Assembly: GCF_001294465.1 (NCBI RefSeq)
Contig: NZ_LGAA01000006.1
Span: 42,950 to 106,949, forward strand
Direction of reading: 5' to 3'
DNA length: 64,000 nt
Origin: Moellerella wisconsensis ATCC 35017
GTDB taxonomy: Bacteria; Pseudomonadota; Gammaproteobacteria; Enterobacterales; Enterobacteriaceae
Part shown: in pieces, positions 18,910-28,946 of the stretch
How positions within the stretch are numbered: the stretch's first letter is position 1
Layout: every line of letters begins with the position of its first letter
Notes under the pieces: generated by a model
What the model was told of the DNA's origin: nothing
Databases searched by the model: none
Seen by the model: only the letters and a program-made list of their open reading frames with translations
Translations under genes and position numbers: made by a program

Positions 18910-19896
18910 ATGTTAATATGCCGGCCTCACAAACTAGTTACAGTCGTTATGCTATTTATAATTAGTTTTTCGGCCAGTGCAGCACGATTAGCCATCGTTA
19001 TTGATGACTTTGGCTATCGAGTAAAAGAAGATAATCAAATCTTAGCATTACCCGTTGGGGTCTCTATTGCTATATTGCCCGATTCCCCACATGGACAACA
19101 AGTTGCGCAAAAAGCCTATCAGCAAGGACGTGAAATATTAATTCACATGCCGATGAAACCGCTCAGCAAGCAACCGCTCGAAAATAATACCCTTGCGCCA
19201 TCAATGAGTAGTGATGAAGTTAATCGTATTATCCGCAAAGCCATCAGCCAAGTGCCTCACGCTAAAGGGATGAACAATCATATGGGCAGTGAAATGACCT
19301 CTAGCCTCCCCGGTATGATTAATGTGATGCGAGCGTTATCACACTATAACCTCTATTTTTTAGACAGTGTTACGATAGGTAATACCCAAGCGGGTAAAGC
19401 CGCTAGTCAGTTTGCTGTCCCTAATGTACGTCGCAATATTTTTCTCGATAATACCCAATCAGAGGCAGAAACTAACGCTCAATTAAATAAAGCGATTGCT
19501 TATGCTCGCAAGCATGGCAGTGCAATAGCAATTGGCCACCCTCATCCATCGACAGTCAGAGCGCTACAGAAACAATTACCTCAATTACCAGCAGATATAG
19601 AGCTCGTGGCTGTCAGCGCATTATTTACACCGGGGATAACTCACCATATTATTCCCGAGAAAAAAGTAGATTTATCGACAAAAAACCAACCGCCTACAGA
19701 GAAAACATCCCAGAAAACGATGGGGAAAATCCAGCATCAGCTTAAGCAATGTGCGGTCTCTATCGATTCAGAAACAAGACAAGGTATTGATTTTTTAATG
19801 TTTATTACTGAGGCTATTTATCAAGATCCACAATTACAGCCATTATTAAAAGATCATAATCCCCCTCTATTTAACGTAACATCCAAAAATAAATAA
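18910..19896 (+). CDS. yibQ: divergent polysaccharide deacetylase family protein YibQ
   Basis: YibQ is a predicted periplasmic protein of the divergent polysaccharide deacetylase family; its substrate is not known. The 328-residue product has a signal peptide (about 1-24), the motif IVIDDFGYR that opens the NodB-like barrel, HMPMKP near residue 80, and GHPHPST near the end of the barrel. The C-terminal 60 residues are a polar tail. The ATG at 18910 has GGGGAGA nine bases upstream, better than an in-frame start inside envC. It follows envC by two bases and should be co-transcribed, suggesting cell-wall work. Confidence 0.92.
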   Translation: MLICRPHKLVTVVMLFIISFSASAARLAIVIDDFGYRVKEDNQILALPVGVSIAILPDSPHGQQVAQKAYQQGREILIHMPMKPLSKQPLENNTLAPSMSSDEVNRIIRKAISQVPHAKGMNNHMGSEMTSSLPGMINVMRALSHYNLYFLDSVTIGNTQAGKAASQFAVPNVRRNIFLDNTQSEAETNAQLNKAIAYARKHGSAIAIGHPHPSTVRALQKQLPQLPADIELVAVSALFTPGITHHIIPEKKVDLSTKNQPPTEKTSQKTMGKIQHQLKQCAVSIDSETRQGIDFLMFITEAIYQDPQLQPLLKDHNPPLFNVTSKNK

Positions 19897-19912
19897 TCCA
19901 TGCCAGTCAAGC

Positions 19913-19945
19913 ATAGCCAGATAATAATGTCTGGCTATTTTATTT
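19913..19945 (+). terminator. terminator of envC-yibQ
   Basis: The perfect 9-bp stem ATAGCCAGA / TCTGGCTAT with an 8-base loop is followed by TTTATTTTA, 17 bases after the yibQ stop. Confidence 0.9.
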
Positions 19946-20161
19946 TAGCACCAAGAATCGCCCAACCAACTATCATGCAACTACGCGGTTAATCCTATTA
20001 GTAGTGCTGTCGCCAAAGCCGTTAAATGTTATGATAAGCCACAATATAGAATTAAATTATCTCTATTATACTTCCTGTAATCGGGTAATTTCATGCTTAC
20101 TCCCCCGATAGTAACTTGAAGTGTTTAGGATAAAATCGTTAACTCATTTGAGGTATTCCCA

Positions 20162-21094
20162 ATGATTATTGTCACCGGCGGCGCTGGATTTATTGGCAGC
20201 AACATTATAAAAGCACTAAATGATGAAGGCCGTACCGATATTTTGGTCGTTGATAACCTAAAAGATGGTACTAAATTTGCCAACTTAGTCGATTTAGATA
20301 TTGGCGATTACGTCGATAAAGAAGATTTTATCGCGAGCATTATCGCAGGCGATGACTTTGGTGATGTTGAAGCCGTTTTCCATCAAGGTGCTTGCTCTTC
20401 CACCACTGAGTGGGACGGTAAGTATATGATGGATAATAACTATCAATATTCAAAAGAGTTATTACATTATTGCTTAGATAGAGAAATACCTTTTCTGTAT
20501 GCCTCATCAGCCGCAACCTACGGCGGACGCAGCGATAATTTTATCGAGCAACGCCAATACGAACAGCCATTAAATGTTTATGGCTACTCTAAATTTTTAT
20601 TCGACCAATATGTACGCGAAATATTGCCAGAAGCAAATTCACCGGTATGTGGTTTCCGCTATTTTAATGTATATGGTCCAAGAGAAGGCCACAAAGGCAG
20701 TATGGCTAGTGTCGCTTTCCATTTAAATACGCAAATTAATCAAGGCCAAAATCCAAAATTATTCGAAGGCAGTGAACAATTCCAACGCGACTTTATCTAT
20801 GTTGGCGATGTAGCCACTGTTAATTTGTGGTGTTGGAAACATAAAATCTCAGGAATTTATAATTGTGGAACCGGTCGCGCTGAATCTTTCCAAGCCGTAG
20901 CGGATGCTGTAATTGCTTATCATCAAGATAAAGAACTATCTATTGAACACATTGATTTCCCAGAAAAACTTAAAGGCCGTTATCAAAGTTTTACTCAAGC
21001 AGATTTAACCAATCTAAGAGCAACAGGCTATGACGCTCCATTTAAAACGGTCGCGGAAGGCGTTGCTGAATATATGGCTTGGTTAAATAAATAA
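20162..21094 (+). CDS. hldD: ADP-glyceromanno-heptose 6-epimerase
   Basis: HldD (RfaD) converts ADP-D-glycero-D-manno-heptose to the L,D form used for LPS inner-core heptoses. The 310-residue product equals the E. coli enzyme in length. It shows the NADP fold [11 protein letters not shown] at 4-14, SSAATYGG near residue 116, the catalytic YGYSK motif near residue 140 and the ADP-heptose site [15 protein letters not shown]. It heads the hldD-waaF-waaC operon, with waaF 19 bases downstream. Confidence 0.98.
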   Translation: MIIVTGGAGFIGSNIIKALNDEGRTDILVVDNLKDGTKFANLVDLDIGDYVDKEDFIASIIAGDDFGDVEAVFHQGACSSTTEWDGKYMMDNNYQYSKELLHYCLDREIPFLYASSAATYGGRSDNFIEQRQYEQPLNVYGYSKFLFDQYVREILPEANSPVCGFRYFNVYGPREGHKGSMASVAFHLNTQINQGQNPKLFEGSEQFQRDFIYVGDVATVNLWCWKHKISGIYNCGTGRAESFQAVADAVIAYHQDKELSIEHIDFPEKLKGRYQSFTQADLTNLRATGYDAPFKTVAEGVAEYMAWLNK

Positions 21095-21113
21095 GGTAAT
21101 TAATTAATATTTT

Positions 21114-22163
21114 ATGAAAATATTGGTGATCGGACCCTCTTGGGTGGGAGATATGATGATGTCTCAAAGCCTTTATCGCAGCTTAAAGGCTTTACACCCA
21201 CACGCAGAAATCGATGTGATGGCACCAGCATGGTGTCGCCCTTTACTCGCAAAAATGCCCGAAGTTCGTCAGGCAATTTCAATGCCACTGGGTCACGGAA
21301 CATTAGGAATTGGTGAACGTCGCCGTTTGGGGATTGAGCTGCGTGCAGAGCAGTACGATCACGCTTATATTTTACCTAACTCATTTAAATCCGCGCTGGT
21401 TCCTTGGTTTGCAAACATACCCCGCCGAACAGGTTGGCGAGGCGAAATGCGCTATGGATTATTAAATGATCTGCGTATTTTAGACAAAAATGCATTTCCG
21501 CTAATGGTTCAACGCTATATCGCGTTAGCGTATCCCGCAGACCAAATAACCTCAGCGGCCTGTTTGCCACAACCGTTGTTATGGCCAAAGCTACAGGTTA
21601 CTGAAGACGAAATTACTAAAACTCGTGAGAACTTCGGTCTTTCTGAACAACGCCCCATTATTGGATTTTGTCCTGGCGCCGAATTTGGCCCAGCCAAACG
21701 TTGGCCTCATTACCATTATGCCAATCTAGCGCAAACTTTAATCACAGAAAAAGGTTATCAAATATTACTATTTGGTTCAGACAAAGATGCCCCCGTTGGC
21801 GACGATATACGTCAATCTCTCTCGGATGATGCGCAACAGTATTGTTATAATCTGGCAGGTAAAACTTCACTAGAACAAGCCGTTAATCTTATCGCTGGCT
21901 GTAATGCAGTGATCAGTAATGATTCAGGACTGATGCATATTGCAGCTGCACTCGATAGACCACTGGTTGCACTTTATGGCCCAAGTAGTCCTGATTTCAC
22001 CCCACCATTATCTAATAAAGCGCAGGTAATCCGGCTCATTACTGGTTACCATAAAGTACGTAAAGGGGACGGGGACAGCGGTTATCATCAAAGTTTAATC
22101 GATATAAAACCCGAACTGGTGCTAAACGCACTGAATAAATTATCCGTAGGACAAGCCGATTAA
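21114..22163 (+). CDS. waaF: ADP-heptose:LPS heptosyltransferase II WaaF
   Basis: WaaF adds the second L,D-heptose to the LPS inner core at the cytoplasmic membrane face. The 349-residue product is a GT9 enzyme with N-terminal MKILVIGPSWVGDMMMSQSL, FCPGAEFGPAKRWP mid-protein and the donor-site motif ISNDSGLMHIAAALDRPLVALYG near residue 265. Length matches E. coli WaaF (348). Its stop overlaps the start of waaC by one base, so the two are coupled. Confidence 0.98.
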   Translation: MKILVIGPSWVGDMMMSQSLYRSLKALHPHAEIDVMAPAWCRPLLAKMPEVRQAISMPLGHGTLGIGERRRLGIELRAEQYDHAYILPNSFKSALVPWFANIPRRTGWRGEMRYGLLNDLRILDKNAFPLMVQRYIALAYPADQITSAACLPQPLLWPKLQVTEDEITKTRENFGLSEQRPIIGFCPGAEFGPAKRWPHYHYANLAQTLITEKGYQILLFGSDKDAPVGDDIRQSLSDDAQQYCYNLAGKTSLEQAVNLIAGCNAVISNDSGLMHIAAALDRPLVALYGPSSPDFTPPLSNKAQVIRLITGYHKVRKGDGDSGYHQSLIDIKPELVLNALNKLSVGQAD

Positions 22164-23128
22164 TGCGCGTTTTATTAGTCAAAACCTCATCTATGGGTGA
22201 TGTTTTACATACTCTACCAGCACTGACCGATGCGCAGCAGCAACTGCCTAATATTCGTTTTGATTGGGTAGTCGAAGAAGGTTTTGCGCAAATTCCTAGT
22301 TGGCATCAAGCGGTTGATCAAGTGATCCCCGTCGCTATACGCCGTTGGCGTAAAAACTGGTTTTCTGCACCGATAAGGGCAGAACGGGCCGAATTCCGTC
22401 ATTTACTACAACAACAGAACTATGCCGCCGTTATTGATGCGCAAGGATTATTGAAAAGTGCATTCTTAGTCACTCGTTTAGCGCATGGGCCTAAACATGG
22501 TTATGATGGCAAAAGTGTGCGTGAGCCACTCGCCAGTTTATTCTATGATTATCGTCATCACGTTAATAAACAACAACATGCAGTAGAGCGCATTCGCCAA
22601 TTGTTTGCTCTAAGTTTAGGCTATCCATTACCTGAAATAAAAGGTGATTACAGTATCGCCAAGCATTTTTTATCACCAAAAATAGAATACCCAGAAACTG
22701 ATTATTTAATTTTTCTACATGCAACGACCCGCGATGATAAACATTGGTCAGAAGATAACTGGCGGGAACTTATCTCGTTAATGGCACCCAGTGGATTAAA
22801 AATTAAATTACCTTGGGGAGCTGAGCATGAATATCAGCGCGCATTGAGGCTGGCTAAAGGGTTTCCTTTTGTCGAAGTGTTACCGAAATTAACCCTCGCA
22901 GAAGTCGCCCAACAAATAGCTAATGCTAAAGCAGTAGTCTCTGTCGATACTGGTCTCAGCCATCTAACGGCCGCACTGGATAAACCCAATATCACCTTAT
23001 TTGGCCCTACGGATCCAGGTTTAATCGGTGGATATGGAAAAGCGCAATATTCATTAAAAGCGCCCGATAATAAAATAAATTCAATAACAGCCAATCAAGT
23101 ACTTACTAAGTTAATATCTCATATCTAA
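22163..23128 (+). CDS. waaC: LPS heptosyltransferase I WaaC
   Basis: WaaC (RfaC) adds the first heptose onto Kdo of the LPS inner core. The 321-residue GT9 enzyme begins MRVLLVKTSSMGDVLHTLPA and has the donor motif VSVDTGLSHLTAALDKP near residue 255 and ITLFGPTDPGLIGGYG. Length matches E. coli WaaC (319). It closes the hldD operon and is followed at once by a terminator. Confidence 0.98.
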   Translation: MRVLLVKTSSMGDVLHTLPALTDAQQQLPNIRFDWVVEEGFAQIPSWHQAVDQVIPVAIRRWRKNWFSAPIRAERAEFRHLLQQQNYAAVIDAQGLLKSAFLVTRLAHGPKHGYDGKSVREPLASLFYDYRHHVNKQQHAVERIRQLFALSLGYPLPEIKGDYSIAKHFLSPKIEYPETDYLIFLHATTRDDKHWSEDNWRELISLMAPSGLKIKLPWGAEHEYQRALRLAKGFPFVEVLPKLTLAEVAQQIANAKAVVSVDTGLSHLTAALDKPNITLFGPTDPGLIGGYGKAQYSLKAPDNKINSITANQVLTKLISHI

Positions 23129-23163
23129 GAAATAGCAGCTAATATTTATCGGCTGCTATTTCT
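23128..23163. terminator. bidirectional terminator between waaC and the GT39 gene
   Basis: A perfect 12-bp stem (AGAAATAGCAGC and its complement, 23128-23139 with 23152-23163) sits between two convergent genes. It overlaps the last base of waaC and ends five bases before the GT39 stop codon. Confidence 0.8.
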
Positions 23164-23167
23164 AATA

Positions 23168-24643
23168 TTATTTTTTTGTCGCAACTGAATCTGGTGCAAT
23201 AAAGCCAAAGCACATCGTTTTTATCGGAGCGTTAGGATCTGAGCGATATATAACATCTTCTTTTTCAATTGAAAACTGTGGCCAAAACTTTTGTACTCGA
23301 GAAAAATTCTCATGTTCGCAATCATCATATTTATTACCTAATAATAACGCACCATGCTGACGAATTTCTGCTTCAGTAATATCTCGATTATAAATATTCG
23401 GCGGCATATGGTCTTCAAGCGTCCAAGGCTGAATGACATGGGGATGATCAGAAGCATATATAATAAACCACTGATATAAGTTATCTTCTCCGCCAACGTA
23501 TTTTAATGGCTGACCATATTTATCGTGCCAACGTTGTTGACCTTCTGCAGTTAACGTTTTAATCCCTATAAATTTTTGCCCCGCCCCACGAACATTGGCA
23601 ATCATCACCACACAGTACCCAACAAAAACTAAGATCCCAATAACAGCTAAGCTAATTAATGGACGGCGTAATGATTTTTGAGGATATTGAATAATAGAAC
23701 CCACCAATAACGGCGCGCAGACTATCACAAATGGCTGTAACCATTCGGTGATCCTTCCTCCATCATGGAAAGAAAACCAACCATAAATTATCGCCAAGGG
23801 AAACAGAACAATAAAGTTAACCAAACGGTTAGGCTGTTGTTTAGGCCAGCCAAATCGTCCGCCGGCGAAATACAGAATAATTGCTGCAATAATTAAAGGA
23901 TAAAATACTGACAGAGCAGCTTGAGTGGTATGAAGATTAAATCCCGGAGCTATCTGTGAATCCACCCATTTAAAAGCAGAGAAATCAGTGGCCATTAACC
24001 AGAAAAAATTAGGTAAAACTAATGCAAACCACAAAATAAGCGCGACATAAAAAATTGGTTGTCGATAACATTGACGCACTGATTTCACAAATAAGGTTAA
24101 TAAAAAAACTGAGCCAACTAAGGCTAATGTTGAATATTTCCCCATCGTTGCCAGTGCAGAGCACAGAGAAAATAATAACCACCATGCGGGGTTATCATAA
24201 ACGGCACGTATAAAGGCATAAATAATCCATGCCCAAAAAGTGACTAAAATATAATTATCATTGTACGGAATAATGTCGAAATTAATTATTCCAGAAAGAT
24301 TCAGGATTAATAATGCAAACCAAGCTAAATCTTTTCGCTGGGTCAAGCGATAAGATAAATGCCAAACCCCAAGCATGCCGATAGCAATACCGAAGAAATG
24401 AATAAAATACCAATAAAAATCAAAAGGAAGTGAGAGATGAATGGCTGGCCACATCACAAAACCTACGAACCACGGATTTTTAGGAGAGCCCCATTCACCA
24501 TTAATTCCCCAATTAACCGCTTCAACAGCATCATAGGGAACGGTAGGATCGAGATAATAGCTTCCAAGCGTCCAGAGAATGGCATAAGCCATCACCCATA
24601 AATACAGGAAACCATTTGAATTCTGCTTATTCAATTCAGGCAT
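23168..24643 (-). CDS. GT39-family membrane glycosyltransferase
   Basis: This 491-residue protein is a polytopic membrane glycosyltransferase of the ArnT/PMT (GT39) type, with roughly ten to twelve hydrophobic helices and a C-terminal soluble part from about 385. The first periplasmic loop reads YYLDPTVPYDAVEAVNWG; acidic residues there are the usual catalytic site of this fold. Enzymes of this class use polyprenyl-phosphate sugars to modify lipid A, core or proteins in the periplasm. Its place between waaC and waaA suggests LPS-core decoration, for example with a uronic acid or aminosugar, but the donor cannot be told from sequence alone. It is transcribed opposite to waaC. Confidence 0.8.
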   Translation of the reverse strand: MPELNKQNSNGFLYLWVMAYAILWTLGSYYLDPTVPYDAVEAVNWGINGEWGSPKNPWFVGFVMWPAIHLSLPFDFYWYFIHFFGIAIGMLGVWHLSYRLTQRKDLAWFALLILNLSGIINFDIIPYNDNYILVTFWAWIIYAFIRAVYDNPAWWLLFSLCSALATMGKYSTLALVGSVFLLTLFVKSVRQCYRQPIFYVALILWFALVLPNFFWLMATDFSAFKWVDSQIAPGFNLHTTQAALSVFYPLIIAAIILYFAGGRFGWPKQQPNRLVNFIVLFPLAIIYGWFSFHDGGRITEWLQPFVIVCAPLLVGSIIQYPQKSLRRPLISLAVIGILVFVGYCVVMIANVRGAGQKFIGIKTLTAEGQQRWHDKYGQPLKYVGGEDNLYQWFIIYASDHPHVIQPWTLEDHMPPNIYNRDITEAEIRQHGALLLGNKYDDCEHENFSRVQKFWPQFSIEKEDVIYRSDPNAPIKTMCFGFIAPDSVATKK

Positions 24644-24880
24644 ATTTTTTACTATATATTTAAAGGATTAATGTGACTAATGCCTTTATCCAGACTGGCG
24701 TAAAGTCATACGAATGAGGGATTCTACTATAGTTTACCGAGGATAATAAGTCAGATCAGGAGATAATATCTTGTTCTCAATAACGCTATTAATACAATTT
24801 ATTTTATCTAATCAGGCACAATAATGCGAATCCTGATTGCCTAAACATAGTTAGCCTAGGCAACCTGAGATAAAATTAGC

Positions 24881-26167
24881 TCATTGCTCTCTTGGTGGCA
24901 AATAAGGTTTTAATAATTGCAATAACCGCTGCAATGCGCCTTGATTTTCATGTAAAACTTCAGCAGCATGACGGCCATAATACAGTCGGTAATCCTCATC
25001 AGATAACAAACTAGTTACTGCCTGGCATAAAGAATCACTATCAGTCACCGTAATTAACCCGTCAGCCTGAGCCAATTTACTGCAAATATCTTTGAAATTA
25101 AATGTATACGGCCCGACCAAAATAGGCAACGCATGTGCCGCAGCTTCAAGTGGATTATGCCCACCATGCTCAACTAAACTTCCGCCAACAAAGGCTAAAT
25201 CAGCAATCCCATACAGTAACATCAGCTCACCCATCGAATCGCCAATCACTACTTGGATATCGTTTGCCGGAATAGTATTCGCACTGCGCAATACATATTT
25301 CATCCCGGCTTTTCGAGTTAACTCTTCAGCGACTGTAAAACGCTCCGGATGACGAGGGGCTAAAATTAACAATAAGTTGGGGAACTGCTTTAATAATTGT
25401 GCATGAGCGGCTAAAACAATTTCTTCTTCACCTTCATGAGTACTGGTAGCAATCCAAACGGGGCGATGGGCCGCCCATTGACGACGTAATGTTACCGCTT
25501 TAACCGCTAACTCAGGCGTAACTGAAATATCAAACTTTAAACTACCCGTAACAAATAATTGCTTACGACGTAAGCCTAATTCAATAAATCTCTCGCCATC
25601 TTCCTGATTTTGTGCAGCAACTAAGGTTATCTTACGTAGAATTTTTTTTACAAAATTACCTAATTTGTGATAACCCGCGGCTGAACGTTCAGATAACCTA
25701 GCATTGGCAATAACCAGAGGTATATTGCGTTTATTCAACTGATTAATAAAATTAGGCCACAATTCAGTTTCCATCACTATCACCAGTTTGGGATCAACCT
25801 GATTTAGGAACCGACGCATCGAACCGGGTAAATCATACGGTAAATAAACATGATAGACATCATCACCAAATGCAGAGGATACGCGCTCTGAGCCGGTAGG
25901 TGTCATAGTAGTAACGGTTATCGGTAATGAAGGATAATGATGGCGTAATGCGCGAACTAAAGGAACCGCAGCCAAGGTTTCTCCCACAGAAACAGAATGC
26001 AGTAATATTCCACCGGTTCCCACTTTACCCGCACAGAATCCATAGCGCTCTAGCCAACGTTTGCGGTACGCAGGTGCCTTACGGCTACGTAATAATAGTC
26101 TCACCCATATAAGGGGCTGAATGATATATAAAAGTACCTGATATAAACGCAGTAACATTCGCTTCAA
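24881..26167 (-). CDS. waaA: 3-deoxy-D-manno-octulosonic acid (Kdo) transferase WaaA
   Basis: WaaA transfers two Kdo residues from CMP-Kdo to the lipid A precursor. The 428-residue GT30 enzyme has an N-terminal membrane anchor (about 5-20), the acceptor-site glutamate in SVSVGETLAAVPL near residue 62, METELWPNF, IATSTHEGEEE, and the donor region FVGGSLVEHGGHNPLEAA near 320. Length matches E. coli (425). In E. coli waaA and coaD run in one operon; here waaA is divergent from coaD, so this part of the locus is rearranged. Confidence 0.97.
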   Translation of the reverse strand: MKRMLLRLYQVLLYIIQPLIWVRLLLRSRKAPAYRKRWLERYGFCAGKVGTGGILLHSVSVGETLAAVPLVRALRHHYPSLPITVTTMTPTGSERVSSAFGDDVYHVYLPYDLPGSMRRFLNQVDPKLVIVMETELWPNFINQLNKRNIPLVIANARLSERSAAGYHKLGNFVKKILRKITLVAAQNQEDGERFIELGLRRKQLFVTGSLKFDISVTPELAVKAVTLRRQWAAHRPVWIATSTHEGEEEIVLAAHAQLLKQFPNLLLILAPRHPERFTVAEELTRKAGMKYVLRSANTIPANDIQVVIGDSMGELMLLYGIADLAFVGGSLVEHGGHNPLEAAAHALPILVGPYTFNFKDICSKLAQADGLITVTDSDSLCQAVTSLLSDEDYRLYYGRHAAEVLHENQGALQRLLQLLKPYLPPREQ

Positions 26168-26353
26168 TTCACTAACTAAAATTGGCGCTATATTAACACA
26201 AACCTACAATGAAAGTGTGCAGAATATATTGATAAAAATTGACGTATGTCGCCCTTAATACTGATGTCATTGATCGCAATGATATTGCATCGAAGACTAA
26301 TAGCCGCTACTGTGGAGTAAAATTTAGTGTGCTAAGTAAATCATTGACTCTAA

Positions 26354-26902
<549 letters not shown>

Positions 26903-26908
26903 TCATCA

Positions 26909-27718
26909 TTACTTCTGACAATGTCGACAGAAAAAAGTCGTCCGTTGACCCTGTTTAATGCTCTCAATTAAATGACCGCATATCGAGCAGGGTTCATCTT
27001 TCTTACCATATACAAATAATTCTTGAGCAAAATAACCTGGCTTACCATCCGATTGTAAAAAATCTTTCAGTGTTGTCCCCCCCTGCTCGATAGAATGTTG
27101 TAATACTCGTTTTATTTGTAAGACAAGTTGATTGATTTCGTCGCGAGATAAACTGTTTACCGTGCGCTCCGGAGAAATATGTGCGGCAAATAAAGCCTCA
27201 TTCGCGTAAATATTTCCCACACCGACTACAATTTTATTGTCCATTAACCAAGGTTTTATAGCTGTTTTTTTCTTTTGTGCTAAAGCATACAAATAATCTG
27301 AATTAAAATCCTCAGATAAAGGCTCTGGTCCTAAATGAGATAGCACAGAACAATCCGCTAAATTATCGGTCCATAGCCATGCACCAAATCGACGCGGATC
27401 GGTATAACGCAGAATTTTTTTATCTGCCATGACTAAATCAACATGATCATGCTTTTGTTCTGGAATATAGTCAGTCAAAATACGCAAACTACCAGACATG
27501 CCCAAATGGATAATAATCCAGCCATGTTTCAATTCTAATAATAAATACTTAGCACGCCGTTGAACACTAAAAACAGGTTCATCGGCAAGCCGTAATATCT
27601 GCTCTGAAACAGGCCAACGCAACCGACTATTACGCACAACAGCATATTGGATAGTATTGCCGACTAAATGGGGTTCAATTCCCCGACGACTTGTTTCAAC
27701 TTCAGGTAATTCAGGCAT
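26909..27718 (-). CDS. mutM: formamidopyrimidine-DNA glycosylase MutM
   Basis: MutM (Fpg) removes 8-oxoguanine and opened purines from DNA and nicks the site. The 269-residue product starts [17 protein letters not shown], so the catalytic Pro2 and Glu3 are present, as is the lysine in [10 protein letters not shown] near residue 57. A C-terminal zinc finger reads CSICGH ... FFCRHCQK. Length equals E. coli MutM (269). Confidence 0.98.
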   Translation of the reverse strand: MPELPEVETSRRGIEPHLVGNTIQYAVVRNSRLRWPVSEQILRLADEPVFSVQRRAKYLLLELKHGWIIIHLGMSGSLRILTDYIPEQKHDHVDLVMADKKILRYTDPRRFGAWLWTDNLADCSVLSHLGPEPLSEDFNSDYLYALAQKKKTAIKPWLMDNKIVVGVGNIYANEALFAAHISPERTVNSLSRDEINQLVLQIKRVLQHSIEQGGTTLKDFLQSDGKPGYFAQELFVYGKKDEPCSICGHLIESIKQGQRTTFFCRHCQK

Positions 27719-27841
27719 TTAGAAAAATCCTAAAATAATGATTTCATAAATAAAAAATATTAACTACTCTATATAATATATAACATACATATGAGATAAT
27801 CGTAGACATCTTTTATTAAAGTTATTTACTATAGGTTATAT

Positions 27842-28846
27842 ATGTACTTCCAATACTCTAAAATAATTTCAGAAAAAATTGAGATTGATTTTTCAGAAAA
27901 AAACGATGACTCTATATTAGATATTATTTATGGGATAACATCTAATTTTTTATTAGGTGCAGCTATTTCAATAGAATCAATTCTTAAATATAATAATAAT
28001 GCATATAGATTTCATTTATTTACAGATAAAATATCTAAAACATCAATAGAGCATCTAAAAGAAACAGCACAAAAAAATAAAGTTCATATAATAATTTATA
28101 TTATAAATAATGATAATTTATCCTTTTTACCTTGCACAGAAAGATGGCCTTATGCTACTTACTATAGAATTATAGGTTTCGATATATTGTCTGAGAATTA
28201 TACTAAAGCATTATATTTAGACGCTGATATTATGTGCAAAGGTAATATATCAGATCTAAACTCTCTTGATTTATCTGATAAAATATTAGCCGCTGTACCT
28301 GATACTAAAAAATTACAAGAGAGAGCAAGAGAAATAAATATTATAAAAGATGGCCTTTATTTTAATTCTGGAATGATGTTAGCTAATTTAATTTTATGGA
28401 AAAATGAAAATATTACACAAAAAACATTAGAACATTTAAAATTAAATATAGATAACTCCTTGTTTCCAGATCAAGATACTCTCAATGTTATCATGAATAA
28501 TAAAGTTTATTATTTGAATAAAGCTTATAATTTCTTTTATGGTGTAGATACTGAACTTAAAAACAAAGATATTCAATTATATAAAAATGTATTAACTGAT
28601 AATATCAAATTAATTCATTATGTAGGTGTAAGTAAACCTTGGCATATTTGGGGCAATTATCCCTCATCAAAATACTTTCTAGATATATATAAATCATCAA
28701 TATGGAATAATATTCCTCTAGAAGCTCCAAATACAATCAAGCAAATGAAGAAAAAATCATCACATGAACGATTACAAAAAAAATATTTATCTAGTTTTAT
28801 TTCTCATTTGAAATATATTCATCTAAAAATAAAAAACAAATTTTAA
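27842..28846 (+). CDS. family 8 glycosyltransferase (LPS core WaaO/WaaJ-like)
   Basis: This 334-residue cytoplasmic protein is a GT8 retaining glycosyltransferase of the RfaI/RfaJ (WaaI/O/J) type that adds hexoses to the LPS outer core. It shows the nucleotide-sugar start IIYGITSNFLLGAAISIESI, the metal-binding DxD in ALYLDADIMC near residue 130, FNSGMMLANL, and PDQDTLNVI near 200, then HYVGVSKPWHIWG. The gene is far more AT-rich than mutM next door, a common sign of horizontally shuffled outer-core genes. It points toward a second GT8 gene on the other strand, with a terminator and an 8-bp tandem repeat between them. The exact linkage and sugar are unknown. Confidence 0.88.
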   Translation: MYFQYSKIISEKIEIDFSEKNDDSILDIIYGITSNFLLGAAISIESILKYNNNAYRFHLFTDKISKTSIEHLKETAQKNKVHIIIYIINNDNLSFLPCTERWPYATYYRIIGFDILSENYTKALYLDADIMCKGNISDLNSLDLSDKILAAVPDTKKLQERAREINIIKDGLYFNSGMMLANLILWKNENITQKTLEHLKLNIDNSLFPDQDTLNVIMNNKVYYLNKAYNFFYGVDTELKNKDIQLYKNVLTDNIKLIHYVGVSKPWHIWGNYPSSKYFLDIYKSSIWNNIPLEAPNTIKQMKKKSSHERLQKKYLSSFISHLKYIHLKIKNKF

Positions 28847-28849
28847 CAT

Positions 28850-28885
28850 AAGGTAAGTTATAAATAATAATTTATAACTTACCTT
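28850..28885. terminator. long hairpin between two convergent GT8 genes
   Basis: A perfect 15-bp stem (AAGGTAAGTTATAAA and its complement, loop TAATAA) lies three bases after the plus-strand GT8 stop and runs into a T-rich tract made of CTTTATTA repeats. It probably ends transcription of the plus-strand gene. Confidence 0.8.
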
Positions 28886-28946
28886 TATTACTTTATTACT
28901 TTATTACTTTATTACTTTATTACTTTATTACTTTATTACTTTATTA
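28883..28946. repeat. eight tandem copies of CTTTATTA
   Basis: Eight perfect head-to-tail copies of the 8-base unit CTTTATTA fill 64 bases. The last two copies and part of the third encode the end of the minus-strand GT8 gene, including its stop codon. All three frames of the repeat contain stops (TAA), so a change in copy number would not alter the protein as long as about three copies remain. Such arrays change length by polymerase slippage. Confidence 0.95.

Noticed and set aside
27670..27687. tRNA T-arm-like GGTTCAATTCC string
   Set aside because: It lies within the start of mutM and codes for the conserved N-terminus. No acceptor, D or anticodon arms surround it.
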